From JBBDYG01 sp040901765 (GTDB lineage: Bacteria > Planctomycetota > Planctomycetia > Pirellulales > Lacipirellulaceae), in assembly GCA_040901765.1 (NCBI GenBank), contig JBBDYG010000106.1:11775-75774 (forward strand): a stretch of DNA of 64,000 nt, in the 5' to 3' direction. Numbering within the stretch: position 1 is the stretch's first letter; each line of letters begins with the position of its first letter. Shown in pieces: positions 41,081 to 48,940 of this stretch. Under the pieces are notes generated by a model. That model searched no databases and had not been told where the DNA came from. It saw only the letters and a program-made list of their open reading frames with translations. Both the position numbers and the translations under genes were made by a program.

Positions 41081-41947
41081 ATGGCAATTCTAGGCGCACA
41101 CATGTCGATCGCAGGGGGCTACTACAAGGCGGTCGACGCCGCCGCCAAAGTGGCCTGCAACTGCGTACAGCTTTTCACCAAGAACAACAACCAATGGCGT
41201 GCCAAGCCGATCGCCCCGGCCGAAGCGGAGCTATTCCGCACGCGGATGGCCGAATTGGGAATTTCGCACCCGCTGTCGCACGATTCGTATTTAATTAACC
41301 TCGCCAGTCCCGATGACGAGCTGTGGAAGAAGTCAATCGACTCGTTCATCGTGGAACTGCAACGGGCGGAGCAACTGGGGATTCCCTATGTGGTAACTCA
41401 TCCTGGTGCATACACCACGAGCAGCGAGCAGCTTGGCATCCAGCGAATCGTGCAGGCGCTCGATGAATCGCTGGGGCAGACGAGCGATTTAAGCGTCGGC
41501 GTTTTGTTGGAGACCACGGCCGGCCAGGGTTCGTGCCTCGGGTGTCGCTTCGAACAACTGGCGGAGATGCTCACGAAAGCGCATAACCCCGACCGCATGG
41601 GTGTTTGCGTCGATACGTGCCACATCTTTGCGGCCGGTTACGCCGTCGGCACGGAGAAAGATTACAAGGCGACGATGCGGAACCTGGACAAAACGGTCGG
41701 CGTCAAGCTGATCAAGGCATTCCATTTGAACGACAGTGCGAAGCCGTTGGGTTCGCGGGTCGACCGGCACGCGCACATCGGCCGCGGCATGATGGGCACG
41801 GAGCCATTTCGGCTGTTGCTCGCCGACCGCCGGTTCCGCAAAGTGCCGATGTACATGGAAACGCCCAAGGGCGAGGAGAAGGGACGGAATCTGGATGAGA
41901 TCAATTTGGAGACGCTGCGCGGGTTGATAGTAAAATACTCAAACTGA
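41081..41947 (+). CDS. nfo: Deoxyribonuclease IV (apurinic/apyrimidinic endonuclease)
   Basis: Endonuclease IV cleaves DNA 5' to abasic sites in base-excision repair. The 288-residue TIM-barrel protein shows the zinc-ligand segments in order: GAHMSIAGG at the N-terminus, VVTHPGAY, LLETTAGQGSC, CVDTCHIFAAGY, AFHLNDSAKPLGSRVDRHAH and YMETPKG. All expected His, Asp and Glu ligands are visible. The start at 41081 and length are normal for the family. Confidence 0.95.
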   Translation: MAILGAHMSIAGGYYKAVDAAAKVACNCVQLFTKNNNQWRAKPIAPAEAELFRTRMAELGISHPLSHDSYLINLASPDDELWKKSIDSFIVELQRAEQLGIPYVVTHPGAYTTSSEQLGIQRIVQALDESLGQTSDLSVGVLLETTAGQGSCLGCRFEQLAEMLTKAHNPDRMGVCVDTCHIFAAGYAVGTEKDYKATMRNLDKTVGVKLIKAFHLNDSAKPLGSRVDRHAHIGRGMMGTEPFRLLLADRRFRKVPMYMETPKGEEKGRNLDEINLETLRGLIVKYSN

Positions 41948-41975
41948 AAACAATCGCACAGAACAATCCAGAGGA

Positions 41976-42109
41976 ACCGCTAATGGACGCTAATCATCGC
42001 TAAAAAAAGAACCGTTAGCTTTCAGCTTTCAGTCAGAAACTGCTCACCTGGCTGATGGCGGAGAGCTAATCGCATCTTATCAGCGACTATTAGCGTCCAT
42101 TAGCGGTTT
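41976..42109. repeat. Palindromic repeat family D, copy 2 with inner hairpin
   Basis: ACCGCTAATGGACGCTAAT at 41976 faces ATTAGCGTCCATTAGCGGT ending at 42109. Inside are TTAGCTTTCAGCTTTCAGTC and CTGATGGCGGAGAGCTAA, which recall family A. It separates the convergent nfo and permease genes. Confidence 0.8.
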
Positions 42110-42151
42110 GTCTTGATTCTCTAATCAACGTTTTCAATTTGATTAAAATAG

Positions 42152-43444
42152 CTACCCCGGAATCTCCCTTCCGTGTGGATCCTGAGTCGAGTCTCGAAGC
42201 GCTTCCTCCAGTTGCAGGCGTAGTTCTTCGCTCACAAAATGTTCGACGCGGTGGGCGGGTTCGTGAACGTGGTCCACGGGCAGGCCAAGATGCTCGTGGA
42301 GGTACGCTTCCCACAAGCGGTGCGAGCGCACGAGCCGGCGCGCTTCTTGGCGGCCAGGATCGGTGAGGCGGAGCGCGCCGTTCTGAACGATCACTTTATC
42401 GGCGCGGCGCAGCCGGGCGAGTGCCAACCGAGCAAGCCAGCCGTCGTCCAGGGCGCGGACCGCGGTTTCCACGTCGAGCGGGCGCTTCGCGCCGCGTTCA
42501 TCGACGCGGTAGATCATCGCCAGCAGATCTTCACTGAGGATTTGCAGCGACAGCCGGGTGTTGCGCCACAGGCTGGCGATAAGCCCTTGCTGAGGTGAGA
42601 TGAAGACCGTGACAGCGAACAACGCGCCGGCGACGACGGTCATCGCTCCGGCGGGGGCGACGTCCCAATAACTGGCAGCGGCATAGCCGGCGATCGCGAT
42701 CACCACCGCTAAACCGCAAGCGACCGCAAGCACTTGCCACAGACGGTTGACGAGAAGCTGCGCGGTGGCGGGGGGAACGATCAGCATGGCCACAACGAGA
42801 ATCGAACCGACCGCCTCAAACGACGCCATTGCCGTAAGCGCCACCAATAACATGAGTAAATAATGCATTGCGGTCGCGGGATAACCCATCGATGTGGCGA
42901 GCGCGGGATCGAAGGTGCTGAGCTTAAATTCCTTCCACAGCAGTAGGATTAGCCCGAAATTCAACAGCAACACCGGGCCGATCGTTAGTAACGTGCGCGG
43001 TACGTTCCAGCCAGCGACGGTGACGACGTCAGTTGCGACCAAGCCCAGCGAGCCTTCGTAGACGCATGCGACGTCGAAGTGAATGTTGCCGGCGTAGCGC
43101 TTCAGCAGCACGACGCCCAGCGCGAACAGCGACGTAAACACCACGCCCATACTGGCGTCCTCGGGGACGTGACCATACTGATGGAGCGTTTGAGTGAGGA
43201 ACGTCGTTAACATGCCCGCGAGGATGGCGCCAATGAACATGGGCAAGATGCCCATGCTGCCCGTCCACAAGTAAGCCAGCACCAGTCCGGGAAGCACGGC
43301 GTGGGAAAGCGCGTCGCCCATCAGGCTCATCCGCCGCAGCACGAGAAACGAACCGACGAGTGCGCAGGCGACATTCGTCGCGATGCTCACGGCGATGACC
43401 CGCATGGTTACGGGAGAAGTCAGCCAGTCGTAAAGTTCGGACAT
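42152..43444 (-). CDS. Metal ABC transporter permease fused to a DtxR/MntR-type metal sensor
   Basis: The 430-residue protein has two parts. Residues 1-285 are an ABC-3 family permease (ZnuB/TroC/MntB type) with about eight helices, including LVLRRMSLMGDALSHAVLPG and VGSILVVAMLIVPPATAQLL. Residues ~300-430 are a complete DtxR-like regulator: a winged helix (from EDLLAMIYRVDERG to GALRLTDPGRQEARRLVR), then the metal-binding and dimerisation domain RSHRLWEAYLHEHLGL. The metal ligands H, E, H and EH are kept in SHRLWE, VHEPAHRVEH, and the domain ends DPHGREIPG. It is the last gene of a tro-like operon. Confidence 0.9.
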   Translation of the reverse strand: MSELYDWLTSPVTMRVIAVSIATNVACALVGSFLVLRRMSLMGDALSHAVLPGLVLAYLWTGSMGILPMFIGAILAGMLTTFLTQTLHQYGHVPEDASMGVVFTSLFALGVVLLKRYAGNIHFDVACVYEGSLGLVATDVVTVAGWNVPRTLLTIGPVLLLNFGLILLLWKEFKLSTFDPALATSMGYPATAMHYLLMLLVALTAMASFEAVGSILVVAMLIVPPATAQLLVNRLWQVLAVACGLAVVIAIAGYAAASYWDVAPAGAMTVVAGALFAVTVFISPQQGLIASLWRNTRLSLQILSEDLLAMIYRVDERGAKRPLDVETAVRALDDGWLARLALARLRRADKVIVQNGALRLTDPGRQEARRLVRSHRLWEAYLHEHLGLPVDHVHEPAHRVEHFVSEELRLQLEEALRDSTQDPHGREIPG

Positions 43445-43464
43445 GGTCGTAATCGTTATTCTTG

Positions 43465-43550
43465 GGTGGCACGCCCTGAGGCTCTGCGAAGGGCGTGGTG
43501 CGGCTGGTACCTACTCCACCACGCCCTTCGAGGACTCAGGGCGTGCCACC
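43465..43550. repeat. Palindromic element, family C copy 2
   Basis: GGTGGCACGCCCTGAGGCTC and GCGAAGGGCGTGG face CCACGCCCTTCGAGGACTC and AGGGCGTGCCACC. It nearly duplicates the element at 6582-6664. The stop codon and last residues (GGTP) of the upstream permease at 43536 lie inside it. Confidence 0.85.
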
Positions 43551-44894
43551 CCGCGTCAAAACACTTCCTACGGTGTGTGGCGATGCCGGCACTTGCTGCT
43601 CACCAAGGCCAGGCAGCCGGTGCTGGCTGGCGAGCTTGGCTTCGAGTCGATCCACGAGCGACGGCGGTAGTAAGTGCTCCACGTCGTCGGCGTCGCGATC
43701 GACGTGATCCGACGCAATCGCGGCGTATTCCACGAGGTACAACTCCCACAACCGATGCACGCGGGTCACGTCCGCGGCCGCAGCAAGGCCGGTCGGGGAC
43801 ATTCGTACCTCGCCATCGTTTAAGTTCACGTAGCCTCGACGTTCGGCGGCGCGCAACCAGAGTCGCAGTAGCCAGGCGGGCCAGTGTCGGTGTTCCAACA
43901 GTTGCCGGAAGGAAACCGCGCGAACTTGCGGCAGGTTTGGTTCATTGAGTTCATAAAGCGAACGCAGCAGATGGTCCCATTGCATCCGTAGCCGGAGTCG
44001 CAGTTCCGCGACCATTCGCGCAACGATGCCGCGACCCGGCGCAAAGCAGATCGAGACCAGAAAGATAGTTGCTGCCGAGAGCACGACCAGTGGGCCAGGC
44101 GGAACACTTTGCCGATCGCTGGTCATAAATAGTGGATCGAAGCCGAGCCACTGCGTCGGCAAGGGCGAAGCGAACCACGTTCCGAAGAGTCCCGCCATGG
44201 CGCCGAAGATCGCCGCCAGCGACACCATGCGGCTGAGCCGGTTAGTCCAGAACCGCGCGGATGCTGCCGGGATCATCAGCATCGCCGCCGTGAGAATCAC
44301 GCCGCAAATGGGCAAACCGACCATGGTCACGACCGCTACGCCGGCCAGAATTCCCAAATCGAGTCGGAATGTCGGCCAACCTTGCGAAGTTGCAAACTCT
44401 GGATCGAACGAAACAAGCTGCAGTTCCTTGAATATCAAGATGACCAACAGCGTGACCACCACGGCGACCGCCGCGAGCCAGCGGATATCGCGGGCATGAA
44501 TGCCGGCCACCTCGCCGAACAGAAACGCATCAAGCCCCGCTTGGTTGCCCGTGCCCGATTGCTGGACAATCGAAAGCAGCACCACCCCTGCCCCGAAGAA
44601 GGTACTCAGCACGATGCCAAGTGCCGCGTCGTCGCGGATACGGGTCCAACGGCTAATCACGGTGACGCACAGAATTGCTACCAGCCCCGTGCCCAGCGCT
44701 CCTATGGCGAGCGTGCCGGTTTCCCGAAGGCCGGTGACCAAGAACGCCAGGCAGATGCCGGGGAGCGCCGCATGGGCCAACATATCGCCCACCAGGGCGC
44801 GGCGCCGGAGCACCGCGAACGTTCCCGCCAGGCCCGCCACTCCGCCAAACAACGCGGCCCCCAGCATCACCTGATAGGCAATTGTGGAACCCAT
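43536..44894 (-). CDS. Metal ABC transporter permease fused to a DtxR-type domain (second paralogue)
   Basis: The 452-residue protein repeats the architecture of its downstream neighbour. An ABC-3 permease with FAVLRRRALVGDMLAHAALP and GVILTAAMLMIPAASARF is followed by a DtxR-like winged helix (LLRSLYELNEPNLPQVRAVS to GEVRMSPTGLAAAADVTR) and a metal-domain segment RVHRLWELYLVEYAA. Ligands H, E and EH are kept, but the His of VHE is Asp here (VDRDADDVEH), and the last SH3-like end is replaced by sequence running into a palindromic repeat. The ATG at 44894 overlaps the ATPase stop by one base (TGATG). Confidence 0.9.
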   Translation of the reverse strand: MGSTIAYQVMLGAALFGGVAGLAGTFAVLRRRALVGDMLAHAALPGICLAFLVTGLRETGTLAIGALGTGLVAILCVTVISRWTRIRDDAALGIVLSTFFGAGVVLLSIVQQSGTGNQAGLDAFLFGEVAGIHARDIRWLAAVAVVVTLLVILIFKELQLVSFDPEFATSQGWPTFRLDLGILAGVAVVTMVGLPICGVILTAAMLMIPAASARFWTNRLSRMVSLAAIFGAMAGLFGTWFASPLPTQWLGFDPLFMTSDRQSVPPGPLVVLSAATIFLVSICFAPGRGIVARMVAELRLRLRMQWDHLLRSLYELNEPNLPQVRAVSFRQLLEHRHWPAWLLRLWLRAAERRGYVNLNDGEVRMSPTGLAAAADVTRVHRLWELYLVEYAAIASDHVDRDADDVEHLLPPSLVDRLEAKLASQHRLPGLGEQQVPASPHTVGSVLTRGGTP

Positions 44895-45661
44895 CAACGA
44901 GTTGCCTCCCGCTGGCGCATCGCTTCGGCGGCTTCATCGAGGATCGTCAACCGTCCGCCATAGGTCTGTTGCAAATTCTCGTTGGTGAATGTGGAGCTGA
45001 CCGGCCCGCTCGCCACCAGCCGCATGTTGAGCAGTATCACCTGATCGAAATACTTGCGCACCGTCTGGATGTCGTGATGCACAACGAAGACCGTCTTGCC
45101 GCGCGCCCGCAGATCGCGCAGCAGCGTGAAGATGGCAGCTTCCGTGGCGGCATCGACGCCGGAAAACGGTTCGTCCATAAAGTAGACCTGCGCGTCTTGC
45201 GCCAGCGCCCGGGCCAAAAACACCCGTTGCTGTTGCCCACCCGAGAGTTGCCGAATTTGCCGCCGTGCCTGTGGCGTCAATCCAACTTGCTCTAAAGACT
45301 TCGCGGCAATCTCACGCTCCGCACGGCCGGGGCGCCGCATCCAGCCGAGCCGGCCGTAGGTTCCCATGAGAACCACGTCATACACGGTGACGGGAAAGTC
45401 CCAATCGACCGACTCGCGCTGTGGAACATAGCCGATCAGGTGCCGTTGCTCGTCGTAAGGCTTGCCGTAGATTTCGACCTTGCCGCTGGCGAGCGGAACC
45501 AGGCCGAGGACCGCCTTGATCAGCGTCGTCTTGCCCGCCCCGTTGGGGCCAACAATACCGACAAGTTGCCCTTCGGGCATTTCGAGGTCGATGTCCCACA
45601 ATACCGGTCGCCGTTGATAGGCGACCGTCATATCGTGAATTTCAAGCGCGGGAGCGGACAT
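44894..45661 (-). CDS. Metal ABC transporter ATP-binding protein
   Basis: The 255-residue protein is the ATPase of the TroABCD/Mnt/Znu class. It has Walker A GPNGAGKTT, a Q-loop in YVPQRESVDWDFPVTVYDVV, the signature QLSGGQQQRVFLARAL, Walker B VYFMDEPFSGVD and the switch VVHHDIQTV. The WDFPVTV and SVDWDF phrasing is typical of Mn/Zn/Fe(II) importers. ATG 45661 starts directly before the domain. It lies 79 bases after the substrate-binding protein gene and overlaps the first permease by one base. Confidence 0.93.
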   Translation of the reverse strand: MSAPALEIHDMTVAYQRRPVLWDIDLEMPEGQLVGIVGPNGAGKTTLIKAVLGLVPLASGKVEIYGKPYDEQRHLIGYVPQRESVDWDFPVTVYDVVLMGTYGRLGWMRRPGRAEREIAAKSLEQVGLTPQARRQIRQLSGGQQQRVFLARALAQDAQVYFMDEPFSGVDAATEAAIFTLLRDLRARGKTVFVVHHDIQTVRKYFDQVILLNMRLVASGPVSSTFTNENLQQTYGGRLTILDEAAEAMRQREATR

Positions 45662-45740
45662 GGGCCAATGACGAATGACGAATGACAGAATCGGTAGCCC
45701 GCAGCGCAAGCAAGGGAATTGACCAAGGCGCTGCGCATCG

Positions 45741-46787
45741 TCAGCGGTCCGTTGTTGATGGCGAAGAGGAACCTTTCAATCCTGCAACGATCGTATCGAC
45801 ATTCGCGCGAATCATGCCGACGTATGTGTCTGCGTCGGAGCCTGATCCCCCCAATGCGTCGGAGTAAAGCTCTCCGCCGATGCGAACTTCGTGGCCTTGT
45901 TTTCGGCACGGCTCGATCAACGATTCAATCATCCGCGGGGCGACCGAGCTTTCCACAAACACAGCCGGTATCTTTCGCTTCACTACGATGTCGATCACAT
46001 CATCTACGCGACCGATGTCGACTTCATCTTCGGTGCTGACGCCCTTTAATCCGACTGGCTCCAGCCCGTACGCAGAACTGAAATAAGCAAACGCATCGTG
46101 CGCGGTCACGAGCACCCGCTGCTCCGGTGAGATAGTTTCAATCTGCTCTCGGGCGTAGGTATCCGTTTCGACCAACTCGGCAAGGTACGCCTCGCCCCGC
46201 TCGCGATATTCGGGGGCGTGGGGTGGATCGAATTTCGAGAGCACCTCGACGATGTAATTCACGCACTGGGACCAGAGCTTCACATCGTGCCAAACGTGCG
46301 GATCGTAATACTCGCTGGTGGGCGTCGGTTTCTTTAGCAACGGCGACTTCTCGGCTTCGAGCTGCGCGGTAAAGGCAAACGCCGGCCGCCGCTCCGCGAG
46401 ACGGTGGAGCACATCGGCCAGCCGGCCTTCGAGGTGCAGGCCGTTGTAGAACACGATGTCGGCCGCTTCGAGCCGCTCGATGTCCGACGGGACCGACTTA
46501 TAAAGGTGGGGGTCGACGCCTGGCCCCATCATCGCGGTCGCCTCAATGCGCGACCCGCCAATGGCCCGCACCGCATCGGCCACCTGGCCCGTGGTGCAGA
46601 CCGCGCGAATCGGACCATCGCCCTCAAACGTCGTTCGCGGCCAGATCGATTCGGGGCCATGCTCCGAGGAATTCGACGTGGACGGCCGGCATCCACCGAC
46701 CGCAGATAGTGCCAGCATCCCAGCGAATAGGGGAACCAACGTGGAAACCGGGGACGGAAATCGAGCGGCAATTAGTTTCATGTTCAT
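45741..46787 (-). CDS. TroA-like metal ABC transporter substrate-binding lipoprotein
   Basis: The 348-residue protein has a lipoprotein signal with lipobox LSAVGGC and a cluster-A I (Zn/Mn) binding fold. Likely metal ligands are His in GVDPHLYKS, His in DPHVWHD, His in VTAHDAFAYF and Asp in LYSDALGGSG, the H-H-H-D set found in TroA. The phrase GLKGVSTEDEVDIGRVDD also resembles TroA. It captures Mn2+, Zn2+ or Fe2+ and delivers it to the permeases. ATG 46787 has GGAG at correct spacing. First gene of the operon. Confidence 0.9.
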   Translation of the reverse strand: MNMKLIAARFPSPVSTLVPLFAGMLALSAVGGCRPSTSNSSEHGPESIWPRTTFEGDGPIRAVCTTGQVADAVRAIGGSRIEATAMMGPGVDPHLYKSVPSDIERLEAADIVFYNGLHLEGRLADVLHRLAERRPAFAFTAQLEAEKSPLLKKPTPTSEYYDPHVWHDVKLWSQCVNYIVEVLSKFDPPHAPEYRERGEAYLAELVETDTYAREQIETISPEQRVLVTAHDAFAYFSSAYGLEPVGLKGVSTEDEVDIGRVDDVIDIVVKRKIPAVFVESSVAPRMIESLIEPCRKQGHEVRIGGELYSDALGGSGSDADTYVGMIRANVDTIVAGLKGSSSPSTTDR

Positions 46788-46825
46788 GGGATTCTCCAGG
46801 TCCAATCGTATGCACTTTCCAAAGA

Positions 46826-46841
46826 TTTTGATAGATCAAAA
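46826..46841. promoter_or_regulatory. Candidate operator for the metal ABC operon
   Basis: TTTTGAT-AG-ATCAAAA is a perfect 7-2-7 inverted repeat 39 bases before the start of the substrate-binding protein gene, in the divergent spacer with a GNAT gene. Its AT-rich palindromic shape fits DtxR/MntR-type or related metalloregulator operators, but it does not match a named consensus that I can recall. Confidence 0.45.
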
Positions 46842-46987
46842 ACTCCACCTGGCACGGAAAATCAAATACTTTCCCTCGAATTTGACCTCGTTTCGTTCCG
46901 GCGGTAGATTGCAGTGCGTGAGATCGCGGGCGGGAAATCACCGCAATTCCTCGATCCCTCGTGTACTTCGCCCCTACCGACCGTGCG

Positions 46988-47545
46988 ATGAGTCTTTCCT
47001 ATTTCAAGCGGTTTCGCATGGAAATTGACCTCCGCCGGCGGCGGCTGGCCGCGGTCGGCGTGCCGGAGGGCTATCGGCTCGTCTGCTGGTCGCCTTGCCA
47101 GGTCGAGAATCACGCGGAAACGAAATACCACAGCTTTCGCAACGAAATCGACTCCATGCTGTTCGATTGCCTCGGCGAACTCGACGGCTGTCGCCGATTG
47201 ATGGAGGAAATTAGCGAGAAAGACGGCTTTCTCCCCGAAGCCACCTGGCTGATGGAGTATGTCGCCGCGCCGCATAAGCGCGAAATGTGCGGCACGATCC
47301 AGGGCGTCCGCATCAGCCAGCGGCTCGCCAGCATCCAAAACGTCGGCGTCACTCCCTACCATCGCGGCCGTGGCGTCGCGACCGCGTTGGTTCTTGCGGC
47401 GCTTACGGGGTTCCAGCAACTAGGCATCCCCCGTGTCTATCTTGAAGTGACCGCCCAGAACCAAGCCGCCGTGCGGGTGTACGAGCGGCTCGGCTTCCGC
47501 CGTGTGAAAACGCTGTATAAATCCGTTGAACTTGCGTACTCCTAA
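46988..47545 (+). CDS. GNAT family N-acetyltransferase
   Basis: The 185-residue protein has an N-terminal segment (EGYRLVCWSPCQVENHAETK) and a C-terminal GNAT core. The core has IQNVGVTPYHRGRGVATALV with the acetyl-CoA loop, then VYLEVTAQNQAAVRVYERLG. The substrate is unknown. ATG 46988 gives a compact start; a GTG 27 bases upstream is in frame. It is divergent from the metal ABC operon and may share its control region. Confidence 0.85.
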   Translation: MSLSYFKRFRMEIDLRRRRLAAVGVPEGYRLVCWSPCQVENHAETKYHSFRNEIDSMLFDCLGELDGCRRLMEEISEKDGFLPEATWLMEYVAAPHKREMCGTIQGVRISQRLASIQNVGVTPYHRGRGVATALVLAALTGFQQLGIPRVYLEVTAQNQAAVRVYERLGFRRVKTLYKSVELAYS

Positions 47546-47576
47546 CCGGCGGGTTAGTCTGATTCCCCAGTTCGCA

Positions 47577-47640
47577 GTGCCGCCTTGAGGCGGCACTTGC
47601 AGCATCAGCCTCTCGGCCGCCTCAAGGTGGAACTACAAAC
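47577..47640. repeat. Short hairpin and CCGCCT-AAGG-GGAACTAC element
   Basis: GTGCCGCC-TTGA-GGCGGCAC forms an 8-bp perfect stem at 47577-47596. It is followed by CCGCCTCAAGGTGGAACTAC, whose close relative CCGCCTAAAGGCGGAACTAC is near 63077. Possible terminator after the GNAT gene, but with no T-tract. Confidence 0.6.
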
Positions 47641-47671
47641 AAGCGGCCACCGCAGAGAACCAACGTAAAGA

Positions 47672-48940
47672 ATGACCGCACTCGCACCGCAGTTCACCGC
47701 ACCGGCCATCTTCTCGCACACGCTCGCTAACGGTCTGGTGCTCGTCGGCGAACCGACCGATGCCTATCAGTCCGCGGCGTTTTCGTTTCTTATCCCCGCT
47801 GGCTGCTGTTACGAATCGCGCGACCGCGCCGGTCTGTCGGCACTTACTTGTGAAATGATGTTGCGCGGGGCTGGCAGCCGCGATAGCCGTCAACTCGTTA
47901 GCGATCTCGAAAACCTGGGCGTCGAACGCGACGAGGGGGTCGGCGTTTCGCAAGCCAGCTACAGCGCGGCAACGCTGGGAGACAACTTATTCGCCGCGCT
48001 CGAAATCTACGCCGACCTATTGCGGCGCCCGCATCTGCCAAAGGACCAACTCGATGCAGGTCGGCAAGTCTGCCTGCTAGAGCTTCGCGGCGTCGAGGAC
48101 GATCCCGGCCAGAAGCTGATGATCGAGTTGCGCCGCCGGCACTACCCGGATCCGTGGGGCCGGCCCAGTCAGGGACGTGCCGATTCATTACAAGCCGCTA
48201 CCGCCAACGATGTGCGCAAATTCTTTGCGACCAATTACCAGCCAGCCGGCACGATTTTGGCTGCCGCCGGCAATTTCGACTGGCCGCGATTGCGCGAGCA
48301 GGTCGAGCGCCTGTTTGGCGATTGGGCGCCGGTGAAGTCCGCTAAACTGATTGACGCCGAACCGGCCAACGGCGTGCCGCACATTCCCTACGAGTCGACC
48401 CAATCACACATTGGCATCGCGTTTCCATCGGTGCCATATCGCCATCCCGATTACTTCCAAGCTTGGGCGGCGGTGGGTGTCCTGTCGGGCGGCATGAGCG
48501 CCCGGCTCTTCACGGAAGTCCGCGAAAAACGCGGCCTTTGCTACACCGTTTCGGCGTCGCTCCAATCGCAGCGCGAACGAGGCAGCGTCTTCTGCTACGC
48601 AGGCACGACCGCCGAGCGCGCCCAGGAAACCCTCGACGTAACCCACGCTGAGCTGGTAAAGCTCTCTGCGGGCATCCAGCAGTCGGAACTCGATCGCCTC
48701 AAGGCCCGTATCAAGAGCAGTCTCATCATGCAGCAAGAATCGACCAGCGCGCGATGCAGCTCGCTGGCGCGCGATTGGTATCACCTGGGCCGTGCGCGGA
48801 CCGTAACCGAAGTCGGCAAGCTGGTTGACGACCTCTCGGCCAATAGCATTAACGCGTATCTCGCTGCCAATCCACCCGAAGATTTTACATTTCTCACACT
48901 TGGCCCCGAACCACTGGAGATTCCCCTTGGAGTTTCGTAG
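47672..48940 (+). CDS. M16 family peptidase-like protein, apparently inactive partner
   Basis: The 422-residue protein has the M16 (insulinase/MPP/PqqL) two-domain fold: an N-terminal AGCCYESRDRAGLSALTCEM and a C-terminal VREKRGLCYTVSASLQSQRE. The zinc motif HxxEH is absent; at its place stands LTCEM. It should therefore be the substrate-binding partner of a heterodimer like MPP-alpha or PqqF-like pairs. It overlaps the next gene, which has the active motif, by 14 bases. ATG 47672. Confidence 0.85.
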   Translation: MTALAPQFTAPAIFSHTLANGLVLVGEPTDAYQSAAFSFLIPAGCCYESRDRAGLSALTCEMMLRGAGSRDSRQLVSDLENLGVERDEGVGVSQASYSAATLGDNLFAALEIYADLLRRPHLPKDQLDAGRQVCLLELRGVEDDPGQKLMIELRRRHYPDPWGRPSQGRADSLQAATANDVRKFFATNYQPAGTILAAAGNFDWPRLREQVERLFGDWAPVKSAKLIDAEPANGVPHIPYESTQSHIGIAFPSVPYRHPDYFQAWAAVGVLSGGMSARLFTEVREKRGLCYTVSASLQSQRERGSVFCYAGTTAERAQETLDVTHAELVKLSAGIQQSELDRLKARIKSSLIMQQESTSARCSSLARDWYHLGRARTVTEVGKLVDDLSANSINAYLAANPPEDFTFLTLGPEPLEIPLGVS

